From assembly GCA_900470095.1 (NCBI GenBank), contig UBZM01000031.1, forward strand, positions 1 to 45,265: a DNA stretch of 45,265 bases. The letters run 5' to 3'. The notes beneath the pieces are model-generated. The model ran no database searches and was not told the origin of the DNA. It saw only the letters and a program-made list of their open reading frames with translations. The stretch comes from Hyphomicrobiales bacterium (lineage in GTDB: Bacteria > Pseudomonadota > Alphaproteobacteria > Rhizobiales > Beijerinckiaceae). The position numbers and the translations under genes are program-made. This document shows positions 32,188-40,069 of the stretch, one piece after another (the stretch's first letter is position 1; every line of letters starts with the position of its first letter).

Positions 32188-33237
32188 ATGACCGCCATGC
32201 AAGTTCCTGCAAGCGCCGAGCGGTCCTCGTTCGAGGCGGCGCTGCCGCGGCTCGAACAGGCCCTGCGCAGCAACGATGTTATCGGCGCTGCCGAGCATGT
32301 GGAGATCGAGCGCCAGTTCGACGCCGGCCAGTCGAATCCGACCTATCTGCTTCAGGCCGGCGAGCGCCGCATCGTGCTGCGCAAACAGCCCTACGGCCAG
32401 CTATTGCCGCGCGCCCATGATGTCGTTCGCGAGCACAACATCATCAGGGCGCTCCACATGGAAGACTTCGCCGTGCCGCGACCGCTCTTCGCGAGCGAGG
32501 ATCGCGAGATCATCGGCACGAGCTTCTTCGTGATGGATTACGTTGCCGGCGCCGTGCATTCCGACCCGGCCCTGCCAAACCACGCACCGGCCGAGCGCCA
32601 GGCAATTTACCAGGCGATGGCTGGCACCATGGCGCGGCTTCACCGCGTCGACCCTGCGGTTCTGGAACAGGCCGGCATCAAGCCACGCGGCGATTTCATC
32701 GGCCGGCAGGTCGGCGTCTGGCGTGGCGCCTATCTCGCCGCGCAGACGCAGGATGACCCGCGCATCGAGGCTGTCGGCCAATGGTTAGTCGACCGCAAGC
32801 CCGCGATGGAGAACATCGGCATCGTCCATGGCGATTATCGCATTGAGAACCTGATCTTCAGAGGCAACGACGTCGCGGCGGTGCTCGACTGGGAATTGTG
32901 TACCGTCGGCGAGCCGCTGGCCGATCTCGCCTATTGCTGCATCTGGCACCACCTGCCGCAGATCGTGCTGAACGGCCTCGCCGATCAGGATCTTACCGCC
33001 CTCGGCATCCCCGGCGAGGCCGAGTTCCTCGATATCTACGCACGGGAATCCGGGATCGATGTGGTGCCGACGCGCGGCTACTTCCTCGCCTTCGCCTTCT
33101 ATCGGCTCGCTGCCATTCTGCAGGGCGTCTACAAGCGCGCGCTTGATGGCAACGCAGCATCCCCGCAGGCGCTGACGCGCGGCCGGGTCGCCGAGTTGTG
33201 CCTGACACAGGCTGCAACCTTCGCCGCCCGCGCCTAG
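32188..33237 (+). CDS. APH-fold kinase (LvaA / ACAD10-11 N-domain type)
   Basis: The 349-residue protein has the aminoglycoside-phosphotransferase fold: a nucleotide strand with RRIVLRKQPYGQLLPRAHDV, the catalytic loop HGDYRIEN starting at His214, and the metal-binding Asp234 in VLDWEL. In bacteria this subfamily pairs with ACAD10/11-like dehydrogenases. LvaA of Pseudomonas putida phosphorylates a 4-hydroxyacyl-CoA so that LvaC can remove the phosphate. The partner here would be the 27568-28788 product. It is last in the plus run aldolase-DUF35-ligase-kinase and converges on an SDR gene 14 bp away. Antibiotic resistance is not suggested by context. No LvaB-like small partner was recognised. 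Confidence 0.92.
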   Translation: MTAMQVPASAERSSFEAALPRLEQALRSNDVIGAAEHVEIERQFDAGQSNPTYLLQAGERRIVLRKQPYGQLLPRAHDVVREHNIIRALHMEDFAVPRPLFASEDREIIGTSFFVMDYVAGAVHSDPALPNHAPAERQAIYQAMAGTMARLHRVDPAVLEQAGIKPRGDFIGRQVGVWRGAYLAAQTQDDPRIEAVGQWLVDRKPAMENIGIVHGDYRIENLIFRGNDVAAVLDWELCTVGEPLADLAYCCIWHHLPQIVLNGLADQDLTALGIPGEAEFLDIYARESGIDVVPTRGYFLAFAFYRLAAILQGVYKRALDGNAASPQALTRGRVAELCLTQAATFAARA

Positions 33238-33251
33238 AGCGGCGGCAGAGT

Positions 33252-34037
33252 TCAGATCGCCGTATAGCCGCCGTCGATCGCTAGCACCTGCCCGCTGATA
33301 TGGGCGCTCGCATCGGATGCAAGAAGCAAAGCGGCCCCCTTGAGATCCTGCGGCCCGCCAAGTTCGCCCCGCGGCGTATGCGCGATGAGTTGCGCCTCGT
33401 GCTGGTCGAGCGTCGCTGCCGTCAGCTTCGAGGGAAAGTAACCCGGCGCAAGCGCATTGACGGTGATGCCCAGAGGGCCCCATTCGGCGGCGAGTGCCCG
33501 GGTGAAATTGATCAGGCCACCCTTGGCGGTGTTGTAGCCGATCGTCCCGACGAGATCGGGGTGATGGCCACGCAGCCCCTCGATCGAGGCGATATTGATG
33601 ATCCGCCCGCGCTTCGCCGACACCATCCAGCGCTTCGCCACGGCCTGTGTCAGCAGGAAGATGCCGGTCAGGTTGATCGCCATGACCTTCTGCCAGCCCT
33701 CCAGCGGGTGGTCGACGGTCGGCGCGCCCCAGGACGTCCCGGCATTGTTGACGAGGATATCGACCTGTGGGTAGCGGCCGGCGATCCAATCGCAAAGCTT
33801 TGCCACTCCATCGGCCTGCGAAAGATCGCAGGGGAAGCCGTCGGCCTCGATGCCTTGCGCCCTGAGCGAAGACACCGCCGTCTCCAGCTCGGAGGCCTTG
33901 CGCGCCACCAGAACGACCCGCGCTCCGAATTCCCCGAGCGCCTCCGCGATTTGCAGGCCGAGCCCGCGGGAGCCACCGGTGACGATGGCGACTCGGCCGG
34001 TCAGGTCGAGCAAGGCATGAAGGGGGCTGGACGACAT
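33252..34037 (-). CDS. SDR-family oxidoreductase (third of three)
   Basis: The 261-residue enzyme has TGGSRGLG near residue 20, VVLVARKASE after the second strand (no acidic residue, possibly NADP), NNAG, the catalytic Ser in NIASIEG and YNTAK. The end ISGQVLAIDGGYTAI is standard. It resembles gluconate-5-dehydrogenase/FabG-like SDRs. In the Lva system a comparable SDR (LvaD) reduces the 4-keto acyl-CoA to the hydroxy form that the kinase uses; this gene, next to the kinase but convergent, is a candidate. The ATG at 34037 is chosen; ATG 34094 is possible. It faces the MaoC gene divergently across a short spacer with an operator-like sequence. Confidence 0.9.
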   Translation of the reverse strand: MSSSPLHALLDLTGRVAIVTGGSRGLGLQIAEALGEFGARVVLVARKASELETAVSSLRAQGIEADGFPCDLSQADGVAKLCDWIAGRYPQVDILVNNAGTSWGAPTVDHPLEGWQKVMAINLTGIFLLTQAVAKRWMVSAKRGRIINIASIEGLRGHHPDLVGTIGYNTAKGGLINFTRALAAEWGPLGITVNALAPGYFPSKLTAATLDQHEAQLIAHTPRGELGGPQDLKGAALLLASDASAHISGQVLAIDGGYTAI

Positions 34038-34096
34038 GGCAACGCTTTCGGCTTCAATGCGGCCAAGGGTGTCCGCGTGTTGACCACCATTCATTT

Positions 34097-34107
34097 CTGT
34101 TGGACAA
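34097..34107. promoter_or_regulatory. Weak FadR/GntR-type operator between SDR and MaoC genes
   Basis: CTGTTGGACAA matches TTGTCSGACAA at 9 of 11 positions and keeps the TGT...ACA core of the FadR-subfamily consensus. CCGACAA (34118-34124) nearby is a further half-site. It lies in the divergent spacer of the third SDR and the MaoC gene. Confidence 0.35.
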
Positions 34108-34156
34108 GTCAATAACCCGACAAACTTTGAAAGCAAGCCCAAAGCATGGCTCCGGA

Positions 34157-34672
34157 ATGGCGATGACGAAGCCCGGAACGGACGCGGACATGGCGACCGA
34201 TGTCGATCGTTGGCGTGCGCCTTTCGTCGTCGGGCAGGAACTGGTCGCCGACATCGCGTTCACGCCTGATTCCGTTCGGGCCTTCGCGACGTTGACCAAC
34301 GATACCAATCCACTCCATCACGATGAGGCGCTGGCCGCCGGCACACGGTTCGGCGGGCTGATCGCCAGCGGCACCCAGACAACCGGGCTGCTGCTGGGAA
34401 GCCTCGCCAATCACATTTTCCCCGACAATGCATCGCTGGGCCTCGGCTGCTCATTCCAGCTCAGGAAGGCAGTGCCGGCGGATGCGGCCATGACAGCGCG
34501 CTGGATCGTCCGGACGATCACGCCGAAGCCGTCGCTTCGCGGTGTGATCATGACCCTGGAAGGCGGCCTCTTCGATAAGGCAGGCGTGGCCTTCGTCGAG
34601 GCCACGGCGACGATCGCGGTCATGCCGCACGAGGCCCTGAGTCTCGGTGCCAGGCGCGGATCACCTAGCTGA
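34157..34672 (+). CDS. MaoC-like (R)-specific enoyl-CoA hydratase
   Basis: The 171-residue single hot-dog domain carries the hydratase-2 motif TNDTNPLHHDEALAAGTRFGGLIASG (about residues 52-77, with the catalytic Asp and His). It hydrates 2-enoyl-CoA to the 3-hydroxyacyl-CoA, the opposite stereochemistry to the FadB-like enzyme. Having both a MaoC and a crotonase hydratase suggests two different hydration steps. In steroid side-chain catabolism a MaoC hydratase works directly before the Ltp2-DUF35 aldolase, a parallel worth noting. ATG 34157 is used; an ATG six bases later and a TTG at 34100 are alternatives. It lies 126 bp upstream of the GntR gene in the same direction. Confidence 0.9.
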   Translation: MAMTKPGTDADMATDVDRWRAPFVVGQELVADIAFTPDSVRAFATLTNDTNPLHHDEALAAGTRFGGLIASGTQTTGLLLGSLANHIFPDNASLGLGCSFQLRKAVPADAAMTARWIVRTITPKPSLRGVIMTLEGGLFDKAGVAFVEATATIAVMPHEALSLGARRGSPS

Positions 34673-34798
34673 TGCGGACCGTCGACGGCGATAGACGTGG
34701 ACATTCGCATCGAAGTCCAGCCTGTTTCCAGTCTCCAGGGATCCGGCAACGCAAGACGTGCTATGGCGGTTTTTGGATTATCCTTTCGACATCGAACC

Positions 34799-35551
34799 AT
34801 GCCCAGCGATGGTAACGCCGTGACAAACCAGACCTTCAAGAAGCTCGATACCGCTCCCGTCTACCGCCTGGTCTTCGACACGATCGAACAGCAGATCGTG
34901 AAGGGCGAACTGAAGCCAGGAGTCCTGCTGCCGACCGAGACCCACCTCGCGGAGCAGTTCGGCGTCAACCGCTCGACTGTGCGCGAAGGCATCCGCATGC
35001 TCGAGGAGAGCGGCCTCGTACAACGTAAATCGGGCCAGCGGCTGCAGATCACGTTGCCGCACATCAACGCGACTGCTGCCCGCACGAGCCGCCTGCTGCG
35101 CCTACACGAAGTCACGTTCCGGGAATTGTGGGAGGCTTCGATCGCCATCGAGCCGGTCGTTGCCCGCTACGCGGCGGAACGTATCACGGCGCCGGAACTC
35201 GTTTTGCTTCAGCAGAATGTCGCGGAGATGGAAAAGGCGATCAACGATCATGTCGAGGTCGTCAGGCTCGACATTGTCTTCCACGATCTGATCGCTCAGG
35301 CGGCGCGCAACCGCGCACTGGGCCTTGCGCGCGAGCCGATCAGCCAGCTTTTCATGCCGGCCGGCAAGGCAATTCTGCCGCGTCTCAAGACGCAGAAGCG
35401 CATCATCGACGCCCATCACGCCTTGTTGAAGGCCCTGAAGGAGCGTGACGCCGACGAGGCCGCTGCTTGGATGCATCGCCATATCGCCGATTTCAAGCGT
35501 GGTTTCGAACAGACTGGCCTCGATATCGACAGGCCATTGGAGAGCTTCTGA
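34799..35551 (+). CDS. GntR-family regulator, FadR subfamily (FCD domain)
   Basis: The 250-residue protein has an N-terminal GntR winged helix (APVYRLVFDTIEQQIVKGEL, LPTETHLAEQFGVNRSTVREG, MLEESGLV; about 19-75). An all-helical FCD ligand domain follows with EASIAIEPVVARYAAE, the metal/ligand His region FHDLIAQAARN, and DAHHALLKALKERDADEAA. FCD regulators sense small carboxylates or acyl-CoAs and usually repress catabolic genes. It is the only regulator gene in the 15-35.6 kb block, and palindromes of the FadR-subfamily type (TTGTCSGACAA) stand before the block's main units, so it is the likely master repressor. The start is uncertain: ATG 34799 is used; ATG 34763 and GTG 34820 are possible. 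Confidence 0.92.
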   Translation: MPSDGNAVTNQTFKKLDTAPVYRLVFDTIEQQIVKGELKPGVLLPTETHLAEQFGVNRSTVREGIRMLEESGLVQRKSGQRLQITLPHINATAARTSRLLRLHEVTFRELWEASIAIEPVVARYAAERITAPELVLLQQNVAEMEKAINDHVEVVRLDIVFHDLIAQAARNRALGLAREPISQLFMPAGKAILPRLKTQKRIIDAHHALLKALKERDADEAAAWMHRHIADFKRGFEQTGLDIDRPLESF

Positions 35552-35597
35552 TACGTGAGCCGCCGGCAGATTCTGCACTGACGGCAGCAACCGGTTT

Positions 35598-35846
35598 TTA
35601 GATTAAACGCCACCGGGAAATCCAGCCGCCGGCCTGGACCAAAGGATTAAGTTGAGAAGTTGCGGAGGGAGCCGCTCGCGTTCTGAGCGGGCTCGCGCGC
35701 GACGCTAGCATAACACTGGTTTTGACGGGCCGGATCTCCGGTGCCGGGGCTTCGGCCTTCTGGCACGCGCCCAGCAGCCCGAGCAGGATTAGTGCGGGCC
35801 AAGGGGTTGTGCGCCCCGGAGTGCTTGAGACGGCGCCGATAGACAT
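35598..35846 (-). pseudogene. N-terminal fragment of an RND efflux adaptor lipoprotein
   Basis: The minus-strand frame starts at ATG 35846 with a hydrophobic segment and lipobox (ALILLGLLGACQKAEAPAP), then EIRPVKT, a typical start of RND membrane-fusion proteins (EIRPVRTVTV). After about 50 residues the similarity ends and the frame stops at 35598. The remaining 300 or so residues and any pump gene are missing, so it is a truncated relic. The assignment rests on a short stretch. Confidence 0.4.
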
Positions 35847-36417
35847 GCCCGTGGCATCCTCCCGAGCGCGCGAGCGGCAATCTCACGATCGCGTCCCGAT
35901 CAGGTGCGACCGTCGGCGCACGGCCCAGAAGCAGAAGTTAGGAGTGTGCTGACCAGAGTTCCGCTCGCGACCCAGCCTCTACATTCGCGGCGAGCCGCTG
36001 AAGGGTCAAAAGTGGCCCGTTGCGGACATCGGCGATGTCTGCTCGTGGGCAGTCTGTGCAGCGTGAAGTGGTGGGCCTCATTGATCGCTCAGAATGCCGT
36101 CATTCTCGAAACCTAACGCATGTCTCCCCGGCATTGCTGTAGCGGCGAATTTGCCGCCAGCTCTGTGGAACAGGTTTCCGCGTTCGATTGTGCCGATCTT
36201 GACAGCTTGCGTGCAAAACACCGCCGCTCGCACCCATGATTGCATTCGCGGCATCCGGTCAACCCGAATGTCCGCTCAATCGTTCCTTTACGGATTCGGA
36301 TACCGTGTACCGGGCTTGGATTGCGCAACGCCGCATCCCGCTCGGGGTAAGCTCGAAAACGATTGATGTAGTAAATATAAAAAATTTCACCCGCCATCGC
36401 GACTAAGAGCTTGTAGT

Positions 36418-36445
36418 TTGCAAGTGGCTGTAATTATTCTACATA
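36418..36445 (+). promoter_or_regulatory. Possible sigma-70-like promoter for the family-1 solute-binding protein
   Basis: TTGCAA and TACATA are separated by 16 bases in an A/T-rich patch, 96 bp before the ATG at 36541. The match is by eye and unsupported by any conserved alignment. Confidence 0.25.
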
Positions 36446-36540
36446 AGGCTAAAAGGTGGGAAACGCGGGTTTCGCGCGGGCCCGACTTAACGCAGAGGCT
36501 TTGGACGCAGCGGAATTTGAACAAACAAGGGAGGGGACAA

Positions 36541-37824
36541 ATGCGCTTGACGAGACGGCATTTCTTCGCCGGGACGGCGGCAGCCTGCGCCATGCCTCAT
36601 GCGGCGGATCGGGCGTTCGCGCAGGGCAAGCAACTGAATGTGTTTGCCCATCGCGTCCTTCAGAATGTGTCCAATGGTTCAGCGGGCGGCGACGTCACGG
36701 CGGGCTTCACAGAGGCTAACGGTACCAGCATCAACTGGGCGACGTTCGAGACCGGACCGCTGCACGATCGCGTGTTCCGCGAAGCTTCGCTCGACCAGTC
36801 GACCATCGATGTCGCCTTCCTGCTCAACACCTACGCGACGCCGCGTGTCGCCACCTTGTTCGAACCGCTCGACGCCTACCTGAAGAGCGATCCGATCGAG
36901 AATTTCGACGACATCTTTCCCGGCCTTGTGAATGCGGTGACCTTCAATGGGCAGCTTTTTGCCGTACCGTTCCGCCATGCTTCGACCGGTCTGCATTACA
37001 ACGAGGAGATCTTCGCCGAATGCGGCGTCTCCGGCCCGCCTAAATCGATCGAGGAATTCATCGACATAGCCAAGAAATGCACCAAGAGGCGGCCCGACGG
37101 CACGCCCGCCGTGGGCTTCATCTTGCCAGGTGTCGCCTATCCTGAAGTGATCGCCTTTGCCCGCGCCTGGGACGCCGACTTCATCACCCCCGACATGAAG
37201 GTCGTCGCCAATTCCGAGCCGATGGTAAAGGCGCTGACCGTCATTCGTCAGCTCTTCGAGGCGGGTGCGGTGCCGCGCAATCTTACCGGCATGAAGGCGG
37301 AAGACGCTAACACCTGGATGCAAACCGGCCGTGCGGCGATGGCCATGAGCTCGATGAGCCGCAACGGGCTCTACAACGACCCGAAAAAGTCGCAGGCCGC
37401 CGGCAAGATCAAGACGACCTTCTTCCCGGTCGCGAAGGCATTGCTGGGAAAATACGAGGTCGCGCCCGCCAAAGTCGAGTTCTGGAGCATGGCGATCCCG
37501 AAGAATTCCCAAAATAAGGATCTAGCCTGGAAGTTCATTAAGAGGATGTCTTCTCCACAGGCGGCGCTGGGGGCTGCCCTCAACGGAAACGGGCCGGTCC
37601 GCAACTCGACCTATGATGATCCGCGTATCACCGAAGCACTGCCCTATGCGCAGGACGAGCGGCGGGTCCTCGCTGTCTCGCGCGTGCCGCTGCCTGCTTT
37701 CAATGAAGCGCCACGCGCCGCCGACTTCTTCAAGGAAGAAGCCGAAGCTGCGGTGCTGGGCATGAAGACACCGCAGCGGGCGATGGACGATCTTACCGTT
37801 CGCGTACAGGCACTTCTGAAATGA
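36541..37824 (+). CDS. Orphan ABC solute-binding protein, family 1 (sugar/polyol type)
   Basis: The 427-residue protein has a twin-arginine signal (MRLTRRHFFAGTAAACAM, processing at AFAQ near residue 27). The SBP family 1 fold follows: STIDVAFLLNTYATPRVATL, EPLDAYLKSDPIENFDDIFPG, GQLFAVPFRHASTGLHYNEEIF, AWKFIKRMSSPQAALG. It should bind a solute in the periplasm after folded export by Tat. GGGAGGGG before the ATG at 36541 gives a strong ribosome site. No permease or ATPase gene of the matching type is present downstream, where the next genes run in the opposite direction. It must share a transporter encoded elsewhere or be a remnant of a larger operon. Ligand unknown; the adjacent deacylase and deaminase suggest an amino compound. 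Confidence 0.9.
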   Translation: MRLTRRHFFAGTAAACAMPHAADRAFAQGKQLNVFAHRVLQNVSNGSAGGDVTAGFTEANGTSINWATFETGPLHDRVFREASLDQSTIDVAFLLNTYATPRVATLFEPLDAYLKSDPIENFDDIFPGLVNAVTFNGQLFAVPFRHASTGLHYNEEIFAECGVSGPPKSIEEFIDIAKKCTKRRPDGTPAVGFILPGVAYPEVIAFARAWDADFITPDMKVVANSEPMVKALTVIRQLFEAGAVPRNLTGMKAEDANTWMQTGRAAMAMSSMSRNGLYNDPKKSQAAGKIKTTFFPVAKALLGKYEVAPAKVEFWSMAIPKNSQNKDLAWKFIKRMSSPQAALGAALNGNGPVRNSTYDDPRITEALPYAQDERRVLAVSRVPLPAFNEAPRAADFFKEEAEAAVLGMKTPQRAMDDLTVRVQALLK

Positions 37825-37854
37825 AGCGGGGGAGGCCAATGAATCCCTTCCCGC

Positions 37855-38889
37855 TTAGGCAACGCTGAGCAGGTCGGCGCGTGTCGTGTCCCGGCCAAGA
37901 TGAAGAAGCACGTCGGCGGCGCAACACATAGGCGGCACGCGGCGGCACACGACCATTCCATCGTCCGGTATCAGCAACTGCTCGGACGCGCGGTCGGCGC
38001 GCTCGAAATCCCACAGCCACCCAGCCGTTTCGCCACCCCGCACCGTCTCTCCCAGAGCATGGGCAGGCTCGAAGGCACCCCGTCCCGGCGCACGCAGGAA
38101 GCCTCGCGGCTCGATTGCCAGCAGGCGTGTCTTCGCGCGCGGAGTCGCGACATGATCGATCATGCCGAGATGAGTGAGAACATTCTCGATCCCGGCCCGT
38201 GCGATCTCGATGGTCCGTGGGGTTACGCATCCGCCGCCGCCCAGCTCCGTCGCCATCGCGGGGATGCCCTGCTCCAACGCCGCGGAGACTAGCGTCGCGC
38301 TGGCTTCGGGACGACGCATCACCATGGCATAAGGCGCCGCGAAGGCCAGCATAAGATCTAGCGTACGCCCTGCAAGATCGCCATCCATGGGCAGGCGCCC
38401 AAAAGCGCATGGCAGATAGTCAAGCGTCGCACCGCCGCTATGCAGGTCGACCACGCAGTCTGCCAAGTGCAGCATCAGCCGGAATATGCCATCCGCGATC
38501 TGTTCCGTGGGCTGGCCGTCCGGCCGGCCCGGAAAACAGCGGGCGAGGTTAACATGGTCGATGGGGGACGTGCGCCTGGCGGCCGCCGATGCGGCAGGAT
38601 TGGCGACCGGCAGCAAGATCACACACCCGCGCAGCCGATCCGGATCGAGGGTCCGGGCCAGACGCGACAGTGCAAACTGTCCTTCATATTCGTCGCCATG
38701 CAGCCCGGCAGTGCACAGCAAAGTCGGCCCTTCGCCGCCTTTGACCACGGTCACCGGAAGCGTGATACGACCATAGGCGGAGCGGTCGTGCGAATGCGGG
38801 ACGAAGAGGGCGCCGAAGTGACGCCCCGGCCGATCGAGTTCGACCTCCAACCGGGCGGGGCCGCCTGCTCCTGAGGCTTCACGTTTCAT
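37855..38889 (-). CDS. Succinylglutamate desuccinylase/aspartoacylase-family deacylase (M14-like)
   Basis: The 344-residue zinc-dependent enzyme has LLCTAGLHGDEYEGQFAL (Zn ligands His and Glu), RTSPIDHVNLARCFPG (Asn/Arg of the carboxylate site), and VVDLHSGG (third Zn ligand His). The family removes N-acyl groups from amino acids; DoeB, the N-acetyl-diaminobutyrate deacetylase of ectoine breakdown, is a close type. The start ATG 38889 overlaps the end of the upstream PLP-enzyme gene by 11 bp, so the two are translationally coupled. The likely order is deacylation of an imported N-acyl amino acid, then deamination by the partner. The substrate is not known. The gene converges on the solute-binding protein gene at 37824. 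Confidence 0.88.
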   Translation of the reverse strand: MKREASGAGGPARLEVELDRPGRHFGALFVPHSHDRSAYGRITLPVTVVKGGEGPTLLCTAGLHGDEYEGQFALSRLARTLDPDRLRGCVILLPVANPAASAAARRTSPIDHVNLARCFPGRPDGQPTEQIADGIFRLMLHLADCVVDLHSGGATLDYLPCAFGRLPMDGDLAGRTLDLMLAFAAPYAMVMRRPEASATLVSAALEQGIPAMATELGGGGCVTPRTIEIARAGIENVLTHLGMIDHVATPRAKTRLLAIEPRGFLRAPGRGAFEPAHALGETVRGGETAGWLWDFERADRASEQLLIPDDGMVVCRRVPPMCCAADVLLHLGRDTTRADLLSVA

Positions 38890-39946
38890 TGGGGGGGCAT
38901 TCAAAGGCGGATGCGTGCGTGAACAGCCCCGGCGTGCCGCCGGAGTGCAGGAAGACGATGGAGGACGCCTTACCAAGCAGGCCCTTATCAGCGGCACCGA
39001 TCAAGGCGGCCATGCCTTTGCCCGTATAGACGGGATCGAGCACCAGCCCTTCGAGCCGCCCAGCGGTCTTGACGGCGGCGAGGCTCGCGGCGGAGGGAAT
39101 GCCGTAGCCCGGACCGATCTCTCCGTCGACGATTTCGAAATCCTGACCCGAGAGGCGTGTCTCGATGCCCATCCACGCAGCGGCAATGTTGGCGGTCTCG
39201 GTGATCCACTTTCGCAGTCGCGCCTCCGGCTGCTGGGCGCTGACGCCCATGACCCTGGTTTGAACGCCGAGATGCTTAAAGCCGAGCGCCAGTCCGGCGG
39301 CCGTCAGCCCGGAGCCGCAAACCGCGACGACGATGTCGGGCATGCGCCCGATCGCCTTGAAATCCTCGACTAGCTCAGCGGCACCCGACATCCAGCCGGC
39401 GACGCCGACATTGGCACTCACGCCTGTAAGCTGCACGACAAAGGGGGATCGGTCCTGTCTGCGGTAGTTATCGGCGATCGCCTCGATTTCATCCTTAATA
39501 GCCGGATGCCATGGGTCGGTCTGTTGGGTGAAGGTGACCTCCGCCCCGAAGATGTCGTCCAAGAGTAGATTGCCGACAAGCTCCGTGCCCATCTTGGCGC
39601 GCAAATGTAGGTGGCAGCCGAGGCCCAGCTTGGCGGCCGCACCGGCCAGCGACCGGCAGAAGTTGGACTGGCTGCCGGCCGTCGCAATCAGCATGTCGGC
39701 TCCCGACGCGATCGCCTCGGCAAGGATGAAGTCGAGCTGACGAAGCTTGTTGCCGCCGAGCGCATATCCGGCCATGTCCTCGCGCTTAATGTGGACAGAT
39801 GCGACGCCGAGATGCTCGGCCAACCGCGGCGCCGGCTCGAAAGGCGTCGGCAGGCGGGCCATGTCGAGGCGAGGGCGGCCGGATATTGGATCGATTGAAA
39901 CAGCAGGCGGGCAACATACGAGCATCGCGGCGTCCTGCAAGGGCAT
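38879..39946 (-). CDS. PLP-dependent D-cysteine desulfhydrase / ACC deaminase family enzyme
   Basis: The 355-residue fold-type II PLP enzyme has ARLPTPFEPAPRLAEHLG, then HIKREDMAGYALGGNKLRQLDF with the Schiff-base Lys, TAGSQSNFCRSLAGAAAKLG, and VCGSGLTAAGLALGF for phosphate binding. These are the standard blocks of DcyD/AcdS. Reactions in the family are alpha,beta-elimination (D-cysteine, 3-chloro-D-alanine) or ACC ring opening, releasing ammonia through an enamine/imine intermediate. A RidA-type gene, whose product hydrolyses such intermediates, lies divergently at 40070. The ATG at 39946 is used; ATG 39925 is an alternative. It is first in the minus-strand pair with the deacylase. Confidence 0.9.
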   Translation of the reverse strand: MPLQDAAMLVCCPPAVSIDPISGRPRLDMARLPTPFEPAPRLAEHLGVASVHIKREDMAGYALGGNKLRQLDFILAEAIASGADMLIATAGSQSNFCRSLAGAAAKLGLGCHLHLRAKMGTELVGNLLLDDIFGAEVTFTQQTDPWHPAIKDEIEAIADNYRRQDRSPFVVQLTGVSANVGVAGWMSGAAELVEDFKAIGRMPDIVVAVCGSGLTAAGLALGFKHLGVQTRVMGVSAQQPEARLRKWITETANIAAAWMGIETRLSGQDFEIVDGEIGPGYGIPSAASLAAVKTAGRLEGLVLDPVYTGKGMAALIGAADKGLLGKASSIVFLHSGGTPGLFTHASAFECPPNET

Positions 39947-39986
39947 CGGCGCTCGCCGACCAGTGATGTAGATAAATTACGAAAAC

Positions 39987-40010
39987 GGTCTCGTCAACGC
40001 ATCTGAGACC
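39987..40010. promoter_or_regulatory. Inverted repeat GGTCTC-N12-GAGACC in the divergent spacer
   Basis: Perfect 6-bp arms lie 41 bp upstream of the PLP-enzyme ATG. With the palindrome at 40038-40053 it is a candidate operator for the RpiR-type regulator encoded at 40557. Confidence 0.35.
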
Positions 40011-40037
40011 AGTGTAGGAAGGATCGGAGCCGTCAGA

Positions 40038-40053
40038 CATAATAACGATTATG
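40038..40053. promoter_or_regulatory. Palindrome CATAAT-AACG-ATTATG before the RidA gene
   Basis: Perfect 6-bp arms with a 4-base centre lie 17-32 bp before the TTG start at 40070. The position overlaps the likely core promoter, suitable for repression. Confidence 0.4.
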
Positions 40054-40069
40054 GCGCGGAGACGGGCAC

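Larger units (their letters stand above)
35552..36540. other. Gene-poor stretch of about 990 bp
   Basis: Apart from the RND-adaptor fragment (35598-35846) and a possible promoter (36418-36445), no coding frame with recognisable similarity, repeat or RNA gene is seen. A/T-rich patches occur at 35595-35610 and 36360-36390. It separates the CoA-pathway block from the amino-compound block and looks like a junction of two acquired segments. Confidence 0.5.

Noticed and set aside
32188..33237. Aminoglycoside resistance gene
   Set aside because: The APH fold is present, but operon context and the ACAD10/11-like partner point to acyl-CoA metabolism.
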